This document shows positions 42,601-54,192 of a stretch of DNA of 64,000 bases, piece after piece. Source of the DNA: Durusdinium trenchii (lineage: Eukaryota > Sar > Dinophyceae > Suessiales > Symbiodiniaceae); the NCBI GenBank assembly GCA_963970005.1, contig CAXAMN010003125.1, positions 49,444 through 113,443 on the forward strand. The letters run 5' to 3'. Each line of letters begins with the position of its first letter. Within the stretch, counting starts at the first letter, position 1. Under the pieces are notes generated by a model, which saw only the letters and a program-made list of their open reading frames with translations, did no database searches and was not told where the DNA came from. Made by a program: the position numbers and the translations under genes.

Positions 42601-43640
42601 AATTGAGCTTCCGACACTACTCAAGTTCAGCTTTGTATGTTCATGTCATTCTGTAGTGGTGGCTCTTTTTGCATATTTCATATTACTGTATATATTCACA
42701 TGTCAAATGTTGTTTTGGTGTCTCAGGTGCGTGCTTTTTGTAGACGTGAGCTGGGAGGATCAAGAAGAAAAGCTGTGCTTGACGTCATCGCCCCAACGGA
42801 AGCGGATTGGCACAATTTTTGTTCTCGTCTTTGCCAAGTAGCAGGCACCGGTTGGCTGCACCAGTGGCAAAGCACACAATCGCCAGAATCGGGCCGGTGG
42901 AAATCGATGTGCGGAACCCATGAAGCTTGCGAACATAATGTCAGCAGTGGCTATGCAACAAGTGAGGTACAAAAGTCCGCTGGAAAACCAGAAAAAGGAG
43001 CACTCCAATGGCAGGGATCCTTTTTTCATTTGTTGTTCTAAATATACAAGATGTCCAGAATGGATGAGTTGTTTGAGGTGGAATGGAGAGAAATGGAGTG
43101 GCAAGAAAGGCCCCAAGAAAAAGGGCAAGTGCTGCTGGCAAAGTTTGCTCTCATCTCAGTCCTCCTTACCGGTTCCTGTCCCCAACATTTTTGCGGGACT
43201 GCACTAATGTTGGGGGTACGGGCAGAGTTTGCCCCACTCCTATTACCATCAATGAATGTTTGTTGCTAACACAGGGTATTTGCAGTCAGTCATCAGCGAT
43301 GTGAACATTTACATTCCTTGCTTGCCAGGAAATGAATCAATTCTGAATGGATGCAAATCAGTCTCACGCATCATGGCGTTTCACAGAAGACAACAATACA
43401 CATGGTTGTTGTCACTTTCTAGTAAATTAGCAAGCATGTGACTCGTGTGCCAACCATCATGACATGACGTGCTAACGACGAGCGACTGTCCATACAAGAG
43501 ACGCAGTCTAAAGGGACGACGGTGTGTTGCTTTTTCAAACTGAACAGCAGGATGGAAAGATGGACAACACGCTGCTGGAATCATGCAAGGAAAATGCGGC
43601 TTCATGGCCAAGTTGTAGCGCTGTTAAGTTCGCAAGATCA
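42601..43640. other. no supported gene; a short hairpin at 43170-43225
   Basis: CCTGTCCCCAACATT and AATGTTGGGGGTACGG are inverted around about 20 bases. Frames over 42637-43041 look weakly coding (DVIAPTEADWHNFCSRLCQ) but nothing is recognised. Confidence 0.35.
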
Positions 43641-43649
43641 CTAGGAATC

Positions 43650-44545
43650 TAGGACTGCTTGGTAATCAAAATGGTAAAGCAAACACCTGCATCCCATCGA
43701 TCAAACCACTCAAGTTCAAAGCGGCGGTGAAGTTCTTGAACATCACATACAACTTCGATTTGACAAGCCCTGTCACCTACTTGCAGCTTATGAGGTTGTG
43801 CGACCCATGCTTGTCCATCCTGGACCTCCACGGGTGGCATGGACCCCCTGAGGTCCTACAAAGGGTCGTGCAGGGTCCAATGGCAAAGAAGGATCAAAAC
43901 AAAAGGAATCGTCCTCTTCAATGCTAGCTACTTTCGCGGCATGAGTTGTGCAAAGGCTCTCTACCGGTTCTGGACGGGTCGGTCGGATGGCTTTGAAGAT
44001 CTGGTGGACTGCTTGGGTCTCATCGAGGTGCTGCTGTCTCGTTTGTTTCTGCACCAACTCCTCTTCTACTTTATCCAAATATGCTTGGAAAGCATCAAGG
44101 ATTGCTTGTGCAAGGCTAGGACCAGGTGGCTGCTGAGGAATCACTAAGGGCCCTCCAACTACTTTGAGGAGGCGCTCACCCCACCACTGGCAAAGGGTAG
44201 GGGGAAAACCAAATGCTCTGTCTGACTATAAATAGCCCTCCACAATGCGATGGAGCTGACGACCCACGCATGGAGAAGCTTTAGCTAGACTCGCATAGTT
44301 GGAAAGTCGACGGAATTGTTGGAACACATGATTGTGATGTTCTGACTGGTCGGATTGGGCCGCCGGGCCATATGCAACCCCTCCCAGAACCCAAACCTGA
44401 CCCACAAAAAATCTGGCTGCTGCCAGTCTTCCTGCACAATATTCTGAAGACCATGGCATGTCAACACTACGAAAGCAAGCAGCAACCCTGTGTGCACTCC
44501 CCCTATCGCCCCGACCTTCTGGCTTCACAGTGGCGCAGGACAACC
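43650..44545 (-). pseudogene. relic of a dinoflagellate-type LINE (endonuclease to pre-RT part)
   Basis: On the minus strand, 44226-44543 reads RFFVGQVWVLGGVAYGPAAQ then SEHHNHVFQQFRRLSNYASL, like the V-x-x-x-Y-G core of an APE endonuclease. It is followed by QAILDAFQAYLDKVEEELVQ (helical) and LHRRFELEWFDRWDAG (43650-43740). The last motif resembles a 'F-E-x-x-W-x-x-R-W-D' block that I associate with the segment between endonuclease and RT in dinoflagellate LINEs. No RT remains. Frames change several times. Assignment is by resemblance only. Confidence 0.4.
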
Positions 44546-44754
44546 TGTTGTTAAACGCAATTTAGAAGTCTGTCGTATCAGCTCTTTGCCAGCCTGTGAC
44601 AAGGAGGTTTTTGACACTGCGTAAACACCCAAAGGCAATGAAATCATCTCTGTGGCTTTTCCCAAAAGACTGTTGGGGTTAACCGCACCAAAAGCGCATG
44701 CTGAAAAGATTTAAATTGACCCAGGCAACATAAAATCATGCAAGAACCTACAAA

Positions 44755-44892
44755 AACGAGACAACCCCTCGACATTCCCTCGACGTTCCCTCGCCCGCGA
44801 CATTCCCTCGACAATCCCTCGACATTCCCTCGTGCCGACAAATTCCCCTCGACATTCCCTCGACCTTCCCTCGCCCTCAACATTCCCTACTC
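44755..44892. repeat. 11-bp minisatellite CGACATTCCCT
   Basis: About ten units of CTCGACATTCC/CTCGACNTTCC with short variants (CTCGCCCGCGACATTCC). The open frames across it are repeat by-products. Confidence 0.8.
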
Positions 44893-45190
44893 CTTTCCAT
44901 TTTTGATGATTTCTTGCATGGTTTTTTGTTTCTTAATGGCTTTTCTTCTGAAACCCCCTTTTTGTTGGGTTTTTCAATGACCTTAACCGTTTTCCTTTCT
45001 TTTTGTTGGCTTTTGTTGATCCCTGGCTGATTTTGTCATACAGTCTCGTTTCAGTAATATTGCTCTACCAAGCTTGTGTTAGTTTTTTGCGCCTACTTGC
45101 TGGCTAATGCCACTTTTTTGCTGCTCCGTTTGTTGTTTGCTATCCTTTATTGGTGTTTACTGTACTTGCTGTCACGTGACAAGGGATGTT
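44893..45190. other. no gene seen
   Basis: T-rich sequence with no recognisable feature. Confidence 0.4.
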
Positions 45191-45194
45191 GCGA

Positions 45195-45425
45195 GGGAAG
45201 TACACAGTGCTCTGACAGTGCTCAAAACAGTGCTCGGAAGTCAAAAACATGGAAAATACCAGCGATCCGGGCAGTAGCAATGCAAAACGATAGAAATTTG
45301 GAATTCTATGCTTTTTATTGATTCATTTACCACTCCTGTGGCCATACCCACAGTATTTACAGGGTTTTGGTGCGCGGGTACTGTCTGGAGCACTGTCCGG
45401 GCACTGTGGAGCACTGTGTTTCCAT
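45195..45425. mobile_element. fold-back element with CAGTGCTC terminal arrays (copy 2)
   Basis: The left end has three CAGTGCTC units (45200-45240). The right end has inverted GGAGCACTG/GGGCACTGTG units (45385-45420). The centre holds ACATGGAAAATACCAGCGAT and AGTATTTACAGGG, matching copy 1 at 1993-2232. It is about 230 bp, similar to copy 1, though the terminal unit differs (TGCTC here, TGCAC there). Confidence 0.6.
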
Positions 45426-45678
45426 GTAGTCCCCGGCTGCGTTGTGTGCGCCATGGTCACTCCACGTCATGATGGCGCTCTACTCTGTTTGCTGTCCCCC
45501 ACCCCTTGTGTCCTTCTTTGGCTCTTGTTACTGACACTGCAACTCTTCTTCTATACGTGGCACAACCCTATGTCACCGGCTTCGCAAGTTTGTTCTTCCT
45601 GTGTCATTGGCTTCACAAGTTCTTTAAAATACTGTATTGGCCCACCGCTGCTTGCTTGGCGCAACCCTGTGTCCGGTA

Positions 45679-45913
45679 CTGGTGATGGACAAAATCCTGC
45701 AGCACCTCACCACTTTACCCTAGAAGGGTCGCATAGCAACCCCCGTGCCCCCTCATTCAATGTTGGCGCGACCCCTCTGAGGAGGTGGTGCAGGATTTTG
45801 GACCTTCAACTTGTTTTTGTTTTCTCACTGTGGTGGCCCCAATGTTAACAAGGGAGAACGAGGGCAGCAAGAAAAGTGTGCGCAAAGTGGTGCAGGATTT
45901 TGTCCATCAACAG
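45679..45913 (-). mobile_element. MITE with TA target duplication (copy 2)
   Basis: 235 bp, TA at 45677-45678 and 45914-45915. The ends are CTGGTGATGGACAAAATCC and the complement of CTGTTGATGGACAAAATCC. It is inverted relative to copy 1 (2534-2767) and shares the internal GGGGGCACGGGGG and CAAAATCCTGCA blocks. Confidence 0.8.
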
Positions 45914-45919
45914 TAGTGT

Positions 45920-46780
45920 TGACTATTTTGCCCTTGCTTTTCTTTCTTTGATGAATTTCAATTGTTTTTTACTTTTTTCATGAATTTTGATTACCTTTGC
46001 ATCGTTTTATTTCCATCAAGAAGATTTTTCACAAATTCAATGGTTTTTGCATGCTTTTGGACATTTTCATCAATTTTTGCATCATTTTTGATATTTATCA
46101 CAGTCTTTCACGATTTTCAAGTAAAATTGCATCGTTTAAGACCATTTAACGTTTGTCAAACTAATTTTCGATGAATTTCAACATTTCTTTTTGCTTTTAA
46201 AAGTTTTATCCCAGTTTGAATCATTATTATTATTGACATTTTGTCGAGCAGTCGTTTTGGGTTAGCTGGATGGATTTTGATTTTGTTTTGGTTGCAAGGC
46301 AGCTTGTTTTTTTTGAAATGTTTCGTTCTTTTTTGCCTTCCGCTGGATCAGCCTGTACTTTGCTGCTCAATGCTTTCGTGTTATTTTTTGTCCGGGCGCG
46401 TCTTGTCCCAGAAGGTTTTTAAAGTTACCAAGCTCAATCTGAAAAATTACTGCACGCATTTGGCGCATCTGAAACAAATGCTGCAACAAGACCTGCCCCA
46501 CATATATCTGACACTGCTTTGCCAAGAAAAATTGCAATTTCACCTCTCAACTGAACGATGCACATTTCGACTGCATGTTGCACGGCGCGGGCCCCGGCCG
46601 GACCACTTGCTTCTTATTGTCAGCAGATTCAATTCGCATAGAATTTTCACGCAGTCCAACAGCAGGAGGGTCATATGACAGCGCGCAGTCCCAGAGATAC
46701 ATTGTTTCTTCCTGTTTTTGAACAACAAGCCTTCCCCATTGCTTCCATCATTTCCACTATAGAGTGACCCGACATGGAGC
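45920..46780. other. T-rich sequence, no gene seen
   Basis: 45930-46240 is strongly T-rich with recurring CATxxTTTTxxATTTTTxxCA. A 145-codon frame at 46241-46678 has no motif. Confidence 0.4.
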
Positions 46781-46783
46781 CCA

Positions 46784-47163
46784 AGCCAGCGAAAGATTTC
46801 CAAGCTCACGCCATGCAAGAATTTTTCTAGATTCAAATCATTTCTTGGTGGCGAGTTTGTGCTCTTTTGGAAAAATAAGCAGCAGTTCCTGCAATTCACT
46901 TTGGAACCCACGCCCGGAGATCATGAAATTGCGGCGCATACACTGAAGCTGCAATTCTACCCAGAAATGCCTTTGCATGCATGTATTGGCCACGCGTGAT
47001 ACCTGCGGAGATAGGCTTGGGAAATTTGTATTTGCCCAGCCGGACAGAGTGAAGCTAGTACTTGCAGCTGAACTTTATGACCTCTTGGGTTTTGCTCGCG
47101 CTTCCCAGAATCCGCCGACGAACCAAGTCGGCGGCTTTCCCAACGAAAATAGGCCGGATTAAT
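46784..47163 (+). other. unrecognised coding-like block
   Basis: Frames in sequence read EPKPAKDFQAHAMQEFF, then FKSFLGGEFVLFWKNKQQFL and FTLEPTPGDHEIAAHTLKLQ. After a stop they read GKFVFAQPDRVKLVLAAELY then DLLGFARASQNPPTNQV, ending at a stop near 47162. This is protein-like sequence with repeated frame breaks, so a decayed gene. No family is recognised with confidence. Confidence 0.35.
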
Positions 47164-48856
47164 GCCACGGTGCTTCTGGGAGCAGCGCTTCAACACCCCA
47201 GATCGAATGAAAATGGGTGGTGGTGGAAACGTCAGAATTCTGCTCATGCCAACCATGGTCAGTGATTGCTCAGCAGACTTCGGCCGCTTTGGACCTCGAT
47301 TCTTTCATGTTTGGACCTAGACTTAGACCATTCCTGCTTTGCAGAGGCAGTGCAACCTGGCGTTTCGCGCACCACGGTTCTTTAGATAAATTTCTCTTAG
47401 CTGGCCACTGGCAGGCCACGAAGAGGAGCGAGATTTTTCGTTGGTTTTCCGCCTGGTAGGGGGGTTTCTTTCCGCGTCCATCCTGCTTTTCGCGTCAAGA
47501 CCCTCTTGCGCAAGGTGGGTAAGGCGGGGTGACGCGATCCATACTTTCACGACAATTCCTTTGGCCTGTTCTCATGCCCGACATTTAAGCAGGATAGTTT
47601 TCAAATATTTCAAGCCGCAAGCTCCTGGCAGGTCTAAAGGACCAGGTCCACGTGCCCTGAGCACGTGCCGTGCGCTGGGCGCGCGTTCTCTCCATGTTGA
47701 TTCCAATGCCGCCGCATTCTAAGTTGGCTCGACTAAGTAACATTGTATTAGATCGTATCAGTGTGCTTAAATACGATGTGTCTAATTGTTCAAAGAGAGT
47801 CTTGCAACTTGTTTTGACGAGTTGCTGCTAAAAGGTCCATGCCTCCTGGAGGCTACAGCTCCTACGCTAAATCCAGGAGGGTCATGTATTTCTTAGATTG
47901 AAACACGAGTCATCGAAAAACAAACAACGCAGGCAAGACCAGCGCAACACGATATTTTATATATCTATACATGTGTGGACACCCCGCACGATCTACCTAG
48001 AGCTGTTTTCTATGGGCCTGCCTGTACAAAAGCGTTTTGACCCTATCAGAAAGCAGTGGACCATTTTAGCTGACGACTATCAATGCGTTTTTAAAGACGC
48101 ACTAAAAACCTTCTGTTTTGAAGAACTATTTATCTATATAAGGGAACGCGCTACAAACCTTCTATGTCTTGCATTCTTGGGCAAATTAAAAATATCTTTC
48201 GACAAGTTTGGTTTCAGAATGTGTCTTTTGCTTGTTGTTTGTTGTTAGTGTTTTTGGCTTTTTCCGTGTTTGTTCTCAGTCTCGAATGTAAATATATATT
48301 TTATTTATATACTACTATTCTGTCTTTAGTTCAAAGTAACACTGTAAATAAAGAATGCCCAAAAGAAATACGAACCAAACAATAATCCTGAAGCCAAACT
48401 TCTTGAAAAAGAGACTTGTCTATTTTTGTTTCTGTTTTTGTTAGTTTTGGGTGTCTTGTGTCAAATGCAGTTAAAAATGTAGTATGTGCTTAGCGCATGT
48501 TAATACATCTGCCTTTATTTTCTTAAAAGCAGCAGATTTGGGGCACCAATCCTTTTGAGTTCTAATGTTTTGATTCCATCTGGTTTCCAGTTGACTTCCT
48601 TTTGGTTCCTTTTGATTTCCCTTCAAAAACTTTAATCAGTTTGCATTAGCCCAGTGCACTAGAACCCTCGCAAAAAATATGACTGGCTCAACCCCCTACA
48701 ATAGTGTTTGCCCTGTTGGCTTCAATACAAAACATCTCCTGCAATCACGCCTTCGCTTTTCTTTGTTCTTGAGCTTTATTTGTGAACTCCCTTTTTTAAC
48801 TTGCTTTTTTGGTTTTCATCGATTACCTACTGAATTCCTTTGCTCTTGGTGACTTT
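47164..48856. other. no gene seen
   Basis: No motif or repeat recognised. AT-rich from about 48290 to 48330. Confidence 0.4.
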
Positions 48857-49460
48857 AAAGTTCTGAAACCAAGTTCTTGTAGTTCCACTATCACCCTGTG
48901 GGAAACAAGCATAGACCCTGAAAACCACAGGTTTGTAAAGGCACGCAGTCTTTCAGGTCCCATTCGATTTGGGTCCATGTTATCTTTCGGCCGAGCGTAA
49001 AATATCAAACTACAAAAAGATTACTTCACTTCGGGTGATCCCCACCATGACATTTCAATCTAACAGTTTTTTGTGGCATGTATTGAAGCATTAGTTCTGA
49101 CATTCTTTCCGGCATATCTTCTGACATTCTTTCATCTGACGTTCTTTCTAACATACTGTAAAGTTCTGAAACCAAGTTCTTGTAGTTCCACTATCACCCT
49201 GTGGGAAACAAGCGTAGACCCAGGAAACCACAGGTTTGTAAAGAAGCGCAGTCTTTCAGGGTCCCATTCGATTTGGGTCCATGTTATTTTGCGGCCGCGT
49301 GTATCTTATCAAATTACAAAAAGATTACTTCACTTCCGGCAATCCTCACCATGACATGTCAATCTGACAGTTTGTTGTGGCATGTACTGAAGCATTAGTT
49401 CTGACATTCTTTCCGACATATCTTCTGACATTTTTCTGGCATATCTTCTGAAATTCTTGT
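48857..49460. repeat. 303-bp tandem duplication
   Basis: AAAGTTCTGAAACCAAGTTC starts a unit at 48857 and again at 49160, with about 90% identity over 250 bases (ending TGAAGCATTAGTTCTGACAT in both). A short TTCTGACATTCTTTCC motif then repeats to 49545. Confidence 0.85.
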
Positions 49461-49554
49461 TTGGCGTTATCTTCTGACGTTCTTTCTGACACTCTTTGTG
49501 GCGCATCTTCTGACATTCTCTCTGACGGCGTTGTATCTGGCATATCTTCTGACT

Positions 49555-49740
49555 CGCGGTTGAGGTCCGGCGAGGAACACTTCCATTCGGAACTGGCGTT
49601 TGAGGTCCGGCGGGGAACACTGCCGTCTGGCGGGGAACGCTGCCGGCCTACACTTGCGAGGTCCGGCAGGGAACACTGCGAGAGGCGAGGGGAGGCGAGG
49701 CGAGGAGAGGAGAGGAGAGGAGAGGAGAGGAGGAGAGAAG
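49555..49740. repeat. GC-rich minisatellite and (GAGAG)n tract
   Basis: TTGAGGTCCGGCGGGGAACACTGCC-like units (about 25-50 bases apart) lead into (GGAGA)n at 49680-49735. Confidence 0.7.
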
Positions 49741-50780
49741 AGAAGAACAGCGAGGTAGCTAACATAAAATCTAACAACCCTCACCTGACAGGTGGGGAAA
49801 CAGAACTATTCCGCGAAGGGGTTGGCCCAGCGCGCTAGAAATCTTGAAAAAATCGCCCTCTACATTAATGTTTGTCCCTTTCCTTTTCGTTTTAAAAGTA
49901 ACACCGCCTGGGTTAATGTCTACGTTTGTTTCCTCCGTTGTTTGCACTTTGCTTTGGTTTGACGTTTGGGAAAATATTCCCCTGCAATGATGTCTATGCT
50001 TTTACAATAACTGTTCATGACTTTTATTTGTGAGCTCTCTTCTTGAAAGCTCCTGTGGTGCTTAATGATTACAGTACTTTTTGAATTCCTTTTGGTTCTT
50101 GTTGATCCCCTGTGAAATCGTGTTGATTTTTGTTGATTACCTTTGAAGTTCTTTTGGTTGTTCTTGTGTCATCCCCTGCTTTAAATATATCAAACTATCG
50201 CAAGAATCTGTTCCACAAGGGGTTGGCCCGTTACATAAGATATCTTAAACAATATAACTTTACCCCCTACGAGAATGTCTGCCCCGTTTGGTTCTTTTAA
50301 ACATCAACTGCAATCACGTCTACGTTTTTCAGTTTTCTTTACCTTTACATGTCTCTTTAAGAATTCCTTGTTGATTTTTCTTATTACCTATTGAAATCCT
50401 CTTAAACCCTTTTGAACTCCGTTGATTTTGCTTTAGTTTTGTTAGTTGACTTCCTTTTAAGTCCCTTCTTAAAATTAGCCAAAGTATTGCAAATATCTAT
50501 TCCACACAGGGGTGGGGTAGCTGAGAAGTATGAAGAGTGGAAGAGCTGAAAAGCAGGAGAAGGTAGATCATGGGGTGAGCACATACACATATATATATAT
50601 ATACCGCGCATATTCGCTGCAAACTCATACAGGCAGTACACCATCCTGACACTGCTGGTGCTGCAGAGTTTGGTGGTCTTGTTGAGATGGGCACTGGACT
50701 TACACAAGGGTATTGCAAATTTTGCCGTAAGTGCATGTGTATTGTGTTTCTTTTAAGGTGTTGCTGCTGGATATATTTGG
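49741..50780. other. no gene seen; (TA)n at 50588-50603
   Basis: Blocks near 49800-50060 and 50205-50400 are similar to each other and to 48640-48830 (GTTGGCCCxG, then Phe-rich T tracts and 'TTTATTTGTGAxCTC'). This suggests an older duplication of about 400 bp. Nothing codes. Confidence 0.4.
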
Positions 50781-50781
50781 A

Positions 50782-50890
50782 GGGTTCATTATGGTTGCAG
50801 ACTCAGCTTCACATACAAAGCCTAAAGAAGTCGTGGCAATGCTGAAGGCTGTGGCGACAGCTTTTGGCTGGTATGCCTACAAGGACTGAG
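50782..50890 (+). other. short coding-like segment, unknown
   Basis: IFGGFIMVADSASHTKPKEV followed by VAMLKAVATAFGWYAYKD and a stop. Composition is protein-like and it may be a last exon. No family is recognised. Confidence 0.3.
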
Positions 50891-51825
50891 CAACTTGCTC
50901 TTGTTGATGGGGAAGTTGTCAGTTCAGTGGAGACGCATGCATCCTTCATGGATGTTCCTGGTCTTCAATGCGCATCCCAGTAGTCGAGGGGTCAGGGTCG
51001 ATTTTCGCCAATCATGTTGCTGTCCCGGTTTTCGACGCAGTTTATTTTATTATAACAAGTGTATTCACTGTTCGGTTGGATGGCTGTGCTGCACGTGTCT
51101 CAGTTTCCGCTAAATTAACAAGGTGACCTACTCTTGGTGGCAAGATGTTCTGCATGGGTTGGGTGAACCACAACCAGCAACCATCTGCACAAGTTTCCAT
51201 TGGACATGCGCCCGACGTGTATGCTCTAATGCTGGTGTTTGGTCGCTCGGGTAGGAATCCGGTGTGCTGCAAAGAACGGGTCTAAAACATACACGTCCTA
51301 CTGTCAATCGATTTGTTTGTCCCTTTGCGTTTTTGAGCTCCAGAGGTCCAGAACTGACGTCCAAGGTGTTGTTCTACACGAGGCTTCTCGCTTCGGGTGG
51401 CAGGCACATACCAAGAGCGAGCCGGTCGCAAGGCAGCAGCCCCAAACAGGGCGCCAACAACACAGCAGCACAGGCAGCTTGCAAACTTTCAAAACTCCCG
51501 AAATGTGGCAGAGCCCGAAAGCCAAACAAGTTCCCTGACATAGGTGGAATCTGGGGCCGCACGTTGGAACCAATTCTCTTGAAGTACGTCGAATTCGATT
51601 TTTGTACGCTCGCACTGTGGCAAGTCAGAGCACAAGTGTGTAGGAGTTTCAAAGTGGTATATATATATATAGTTTTTCTTTTCTGGGTGTCTCCCGCTCC
51701 TGCTCCACCAACACAAACAACCAGAGGAGCCACATGACTTCTGCAATAACATATTACTATGCCTTCACAACTGCAGAAAAGCTGTGTGTTCTAGCCTGCT
51801 TTTGGGATGCTTTTTGTATTTTTCC
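50891..51825. other. no gene seen
   Basis: The overlapping open frames at 51239-51752 on both strands show no motif. Confidence 0.4.
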
Positions 51826-51960
51826 CCAAACAGTGTGGACACACTTAGGGGTGCTTACGGTAGTGGTTAAGAAGCTGCGCTTAGATCGCTGTTCCGTGCG
51901 GACGTCAACGGCTAATTCACCGCTATTTACAGCGCATTCATGCCTCTCGAAATCCTCGAA

Positions 51961-52156
51961 GTGACACTCACTCTCACCCACACTCACTCTCACTCACACT
52001 CACTCTCACTCTCACTGACTCACACTCACTCTCACCCACACTCACTCACACCCACCTTCACTCTCACTCACTCTCACTCTCACTCACACTCACTCACACT
52101 CACACTCACCCTCACTCTCTCACTCTCACTCACTCACACTCACTCACTCACTCACC
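51961..52156. repeat. (CTCACT)n/(CACA)n microsatellite, unit 1
   Basis: Interrupted CTCACT, CTCACA and CTCACC units. Confidence 0.85.
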
Positions 52157-52698
52157 ACCACCGCCGTCGCCGCGATCCCCACCTTCACCGCCACCATCAC
52201 CTCTCTGGACCCCAACGCGTCTAGATCTTTAGACTTTCCGCTTATAGACTTCACACACACTGTTTGGGGTCTCTTGCCGGGGTAGTTTTGTATTATTCCC
52301 AAACGGTGTGGACACACTTAGGGCTTCTTACGGTAGTAGTTAAGCAGCTGTGCTTAGATCGCTGGGGCGCGGGGACGTCAACAGCTAATTCACTGCTGTT
52401 TACAGTGCGGTCATGCTTCTCGAAATCCCCGAGGTGCATTTCGACTGCACAGGCTCGCAAACTCTGGGTGTCGGCGTGGTGGTGAGTTACCTCAGGTTTT
52501 CGTGGTCCGAAGTCGACTTTTCGTGACAGGCGCAAGGAATCGGAGCGGCTGCACTTCGAAATGCAGATTTCGTGGCAGGCGCAGTACTTTGGACATGGTC
52601 GTGATCTTCGAGGCGCTCTGATTTCGTGACAGGCGCAGTGAATCGTGACTTTTGGACATGTGGCTCGTTTGCAGGCTTCATGGCAGGTACAGCACATT

Positions 52699-53034
52699 TG
52701 TGAACCTCGACGCGCAGAGTTCGTGACAGGCGCAGAACTTTGTGAACCTCGACGCGCAGAGTTCGTGGCAGGCGCAGCACTTTGTGAACCTCGACGCGCA
52801 GATTTCGTGACAGGCACAGAACGTTGTGAACCTCGAAGTGCAGATTTCGTGACAGCCACAGCACTTTGTGAACATCGATGTGCAGATTTCGTGGCAGGCA
52901 TAGCATTTTGTGAACCTCGACGCGCAGAGTCCGTGACAGGCACAGAACTTTGTGAACCTCGAAGCGCAGAGTTCGTGACAGGCACAGCAATTTGTGAACC
53001 TCGATGCGCAGATTTCGTGAGCACTTTGTGGCAG
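52699..53034. repeat. 42-bp tandem array, eight units, open on both strands
   Basis: TGTGAACCTCGACGCGCAGA plus a 22-base remainder repeats exactly every 42 bases (52699, 52741, 52783, 52825, 52867, 52909, 52951, 52993). 42 is 14 codons, so each frame repeats a 14-residue unit. The + frame gives CEPRRAEFVTGAEL and minus frames give CACHELCASRFTKF or LRVEVHKVLRLSRT. Several frames have no stop. I do not call any of them a gene, although the lack of stops in opposite strands is notable. Confidence 0.85.
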
Positions 53035-53040
53035 GTGCAG

Positions 53041-53402
53041 CACACCCACTCTCGCACTCACATTCACATTCACTCTCACTCACTCTCACTCACTGTCACT
53101 AACTCGTTCTCTCACTCTCACTCTCAGTCTCCTCCATTCTCACTCACACACACTGGCACTATCTCTCACTCACTCACACTCACACTCATGTTCCCACTCA
53201 CTCTCACATACATTCACACTCACTCTCACTCAATCTCACCCGCTCACTCACATTCACACACTCACATTCACACTCACTCTCACTCACTCACTCTCACTCA
53301 CTCTCTCGCTCACTCACTCACTCACTCACTCACTCTCACACACACTCTCACTCTCGCTCACAGTCAAGCTCACAGACACTGACGCTCACACTGACAGTCA
53401 CA
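53041..53402. repeat. (CTCACT)n/(CACA)n microsatellite, unit 2
   Basis: Interrupted CTCACT, CTCACA and CATTCACA units following the 42-bp array. Confidence 0.85.
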
Positions 53403-53500
53403 CTCACCACCACCGCCACCGTCACCACAATCTCCGCCTTCACCACTCACTAGTCCTTACACATTCTGTTTGGGGTCTCTTGCCGGGATAATTTTCTTCT

Positions 53501-54189
53501 GCCTTCGCATTGAGCCTGCTGTAGCCTCTCCTGTTCTCCCTTCTTTGTATATATAGGGTTCTATATACATAGCTCTACAGGTTTGCTTCAATGGAACCAT
53601 TTACAGGTTTGCTTCGAAGGGACCTTTACCCATGGCGTGGCTGAAGTGGAAGAACCGGGTATACAATGCACGTGGTCGAAAAACGGGTCTCTTGAAAAGG
53701 CCGTTTTGCCTTTTCTCTTGATGCGCGCAAAAGGGTTTCAGGTATGCCCGTGGTCTCAACCCTCAACGTGTCACGACAGACATGTGCGAACACATCTCAA
53801 GGGCAATGTATATATATAATGTAATATATCGACGCAGTATGATCTCATCTCATCGGATGATTGATGTGCGATGTCGGTTCTGAAATTCTCTAACTTGACA
53901 CCTTTATCGGTTTCTAGACGGCATGATCTTTTTGTGTGTCATCTCCCCGGTTGCAGGCCTCTCTTCTTTGAAAAGTTTTTTCTGAAGCGCGCGTTCCCTT
54001 GTTAAATCAAGACGTTGAGCCCGACTACGCTAGACTTCCAGCACAAGTGAGGTTTTGCTGTATAAAGGGTCTAATTCATGCAAATACCTTGCACACTGTC
54101 CAATCAATCTGCATAGTCAATGTCTCGAACAAACTACATCAACCACACACTGGTGCATGCCACATTGCGCTAGCTGACAGGATGACCTG
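53501..54189. other. no supported gene
   Basis: A possible exon near 53606 after ACAG (MAWLKWKNRVYNARGRK in one frame) and another ending PLLNQDVEPDYARLPAQ before GTGAGG at 54047 are suggestive. Neither is recognised. Confidence 0.35.
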
Positions 54190-54192
54190 AAT

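Larger units (their letters stand above)
51826..53500 (+). repeat. tandem segmental duplication (two unequal units)
   Basis: Unit 1 (51826-52295) and unit 2 (52299-53500) each begin CCCAAACrGTGTGGACACAC and share about 140 bases (ACGGTAGTrGTTAAGxAGCT; ATTTCGAAGGC-like end). They then contain CACT-rich tracts and a CACCACCGCC block. Each ends CTGTTTGGGGTCTCTTGCCG. Unit 2 is longer because it holds the 42-bp array. The left and right ends are inverted (CCCCAAACAG/CTGTTTGGGG), so the unit may be an old mobile element. Confidence 0.7.

Noticed and set aside
44644-44883. Gly/Asn/Val/Glu repeat frame
   Set aside because: Translation of the 11-bp minisatellite.
45318-45848. 176-codon + frame
   Set aside because: Runs through the fold-back element and the MITE, so it is chance.
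46784-47163. polinton-associated protein resemblance (LGF-like motif)
   Set aside because: Only a faint pattern around AAELYDLLGF; not enough to name a family.
49461-49838. 125-codon + frame and its opposite-strand frames
   Set aside because: Built on the GC minisatellite and GAGAG tract.
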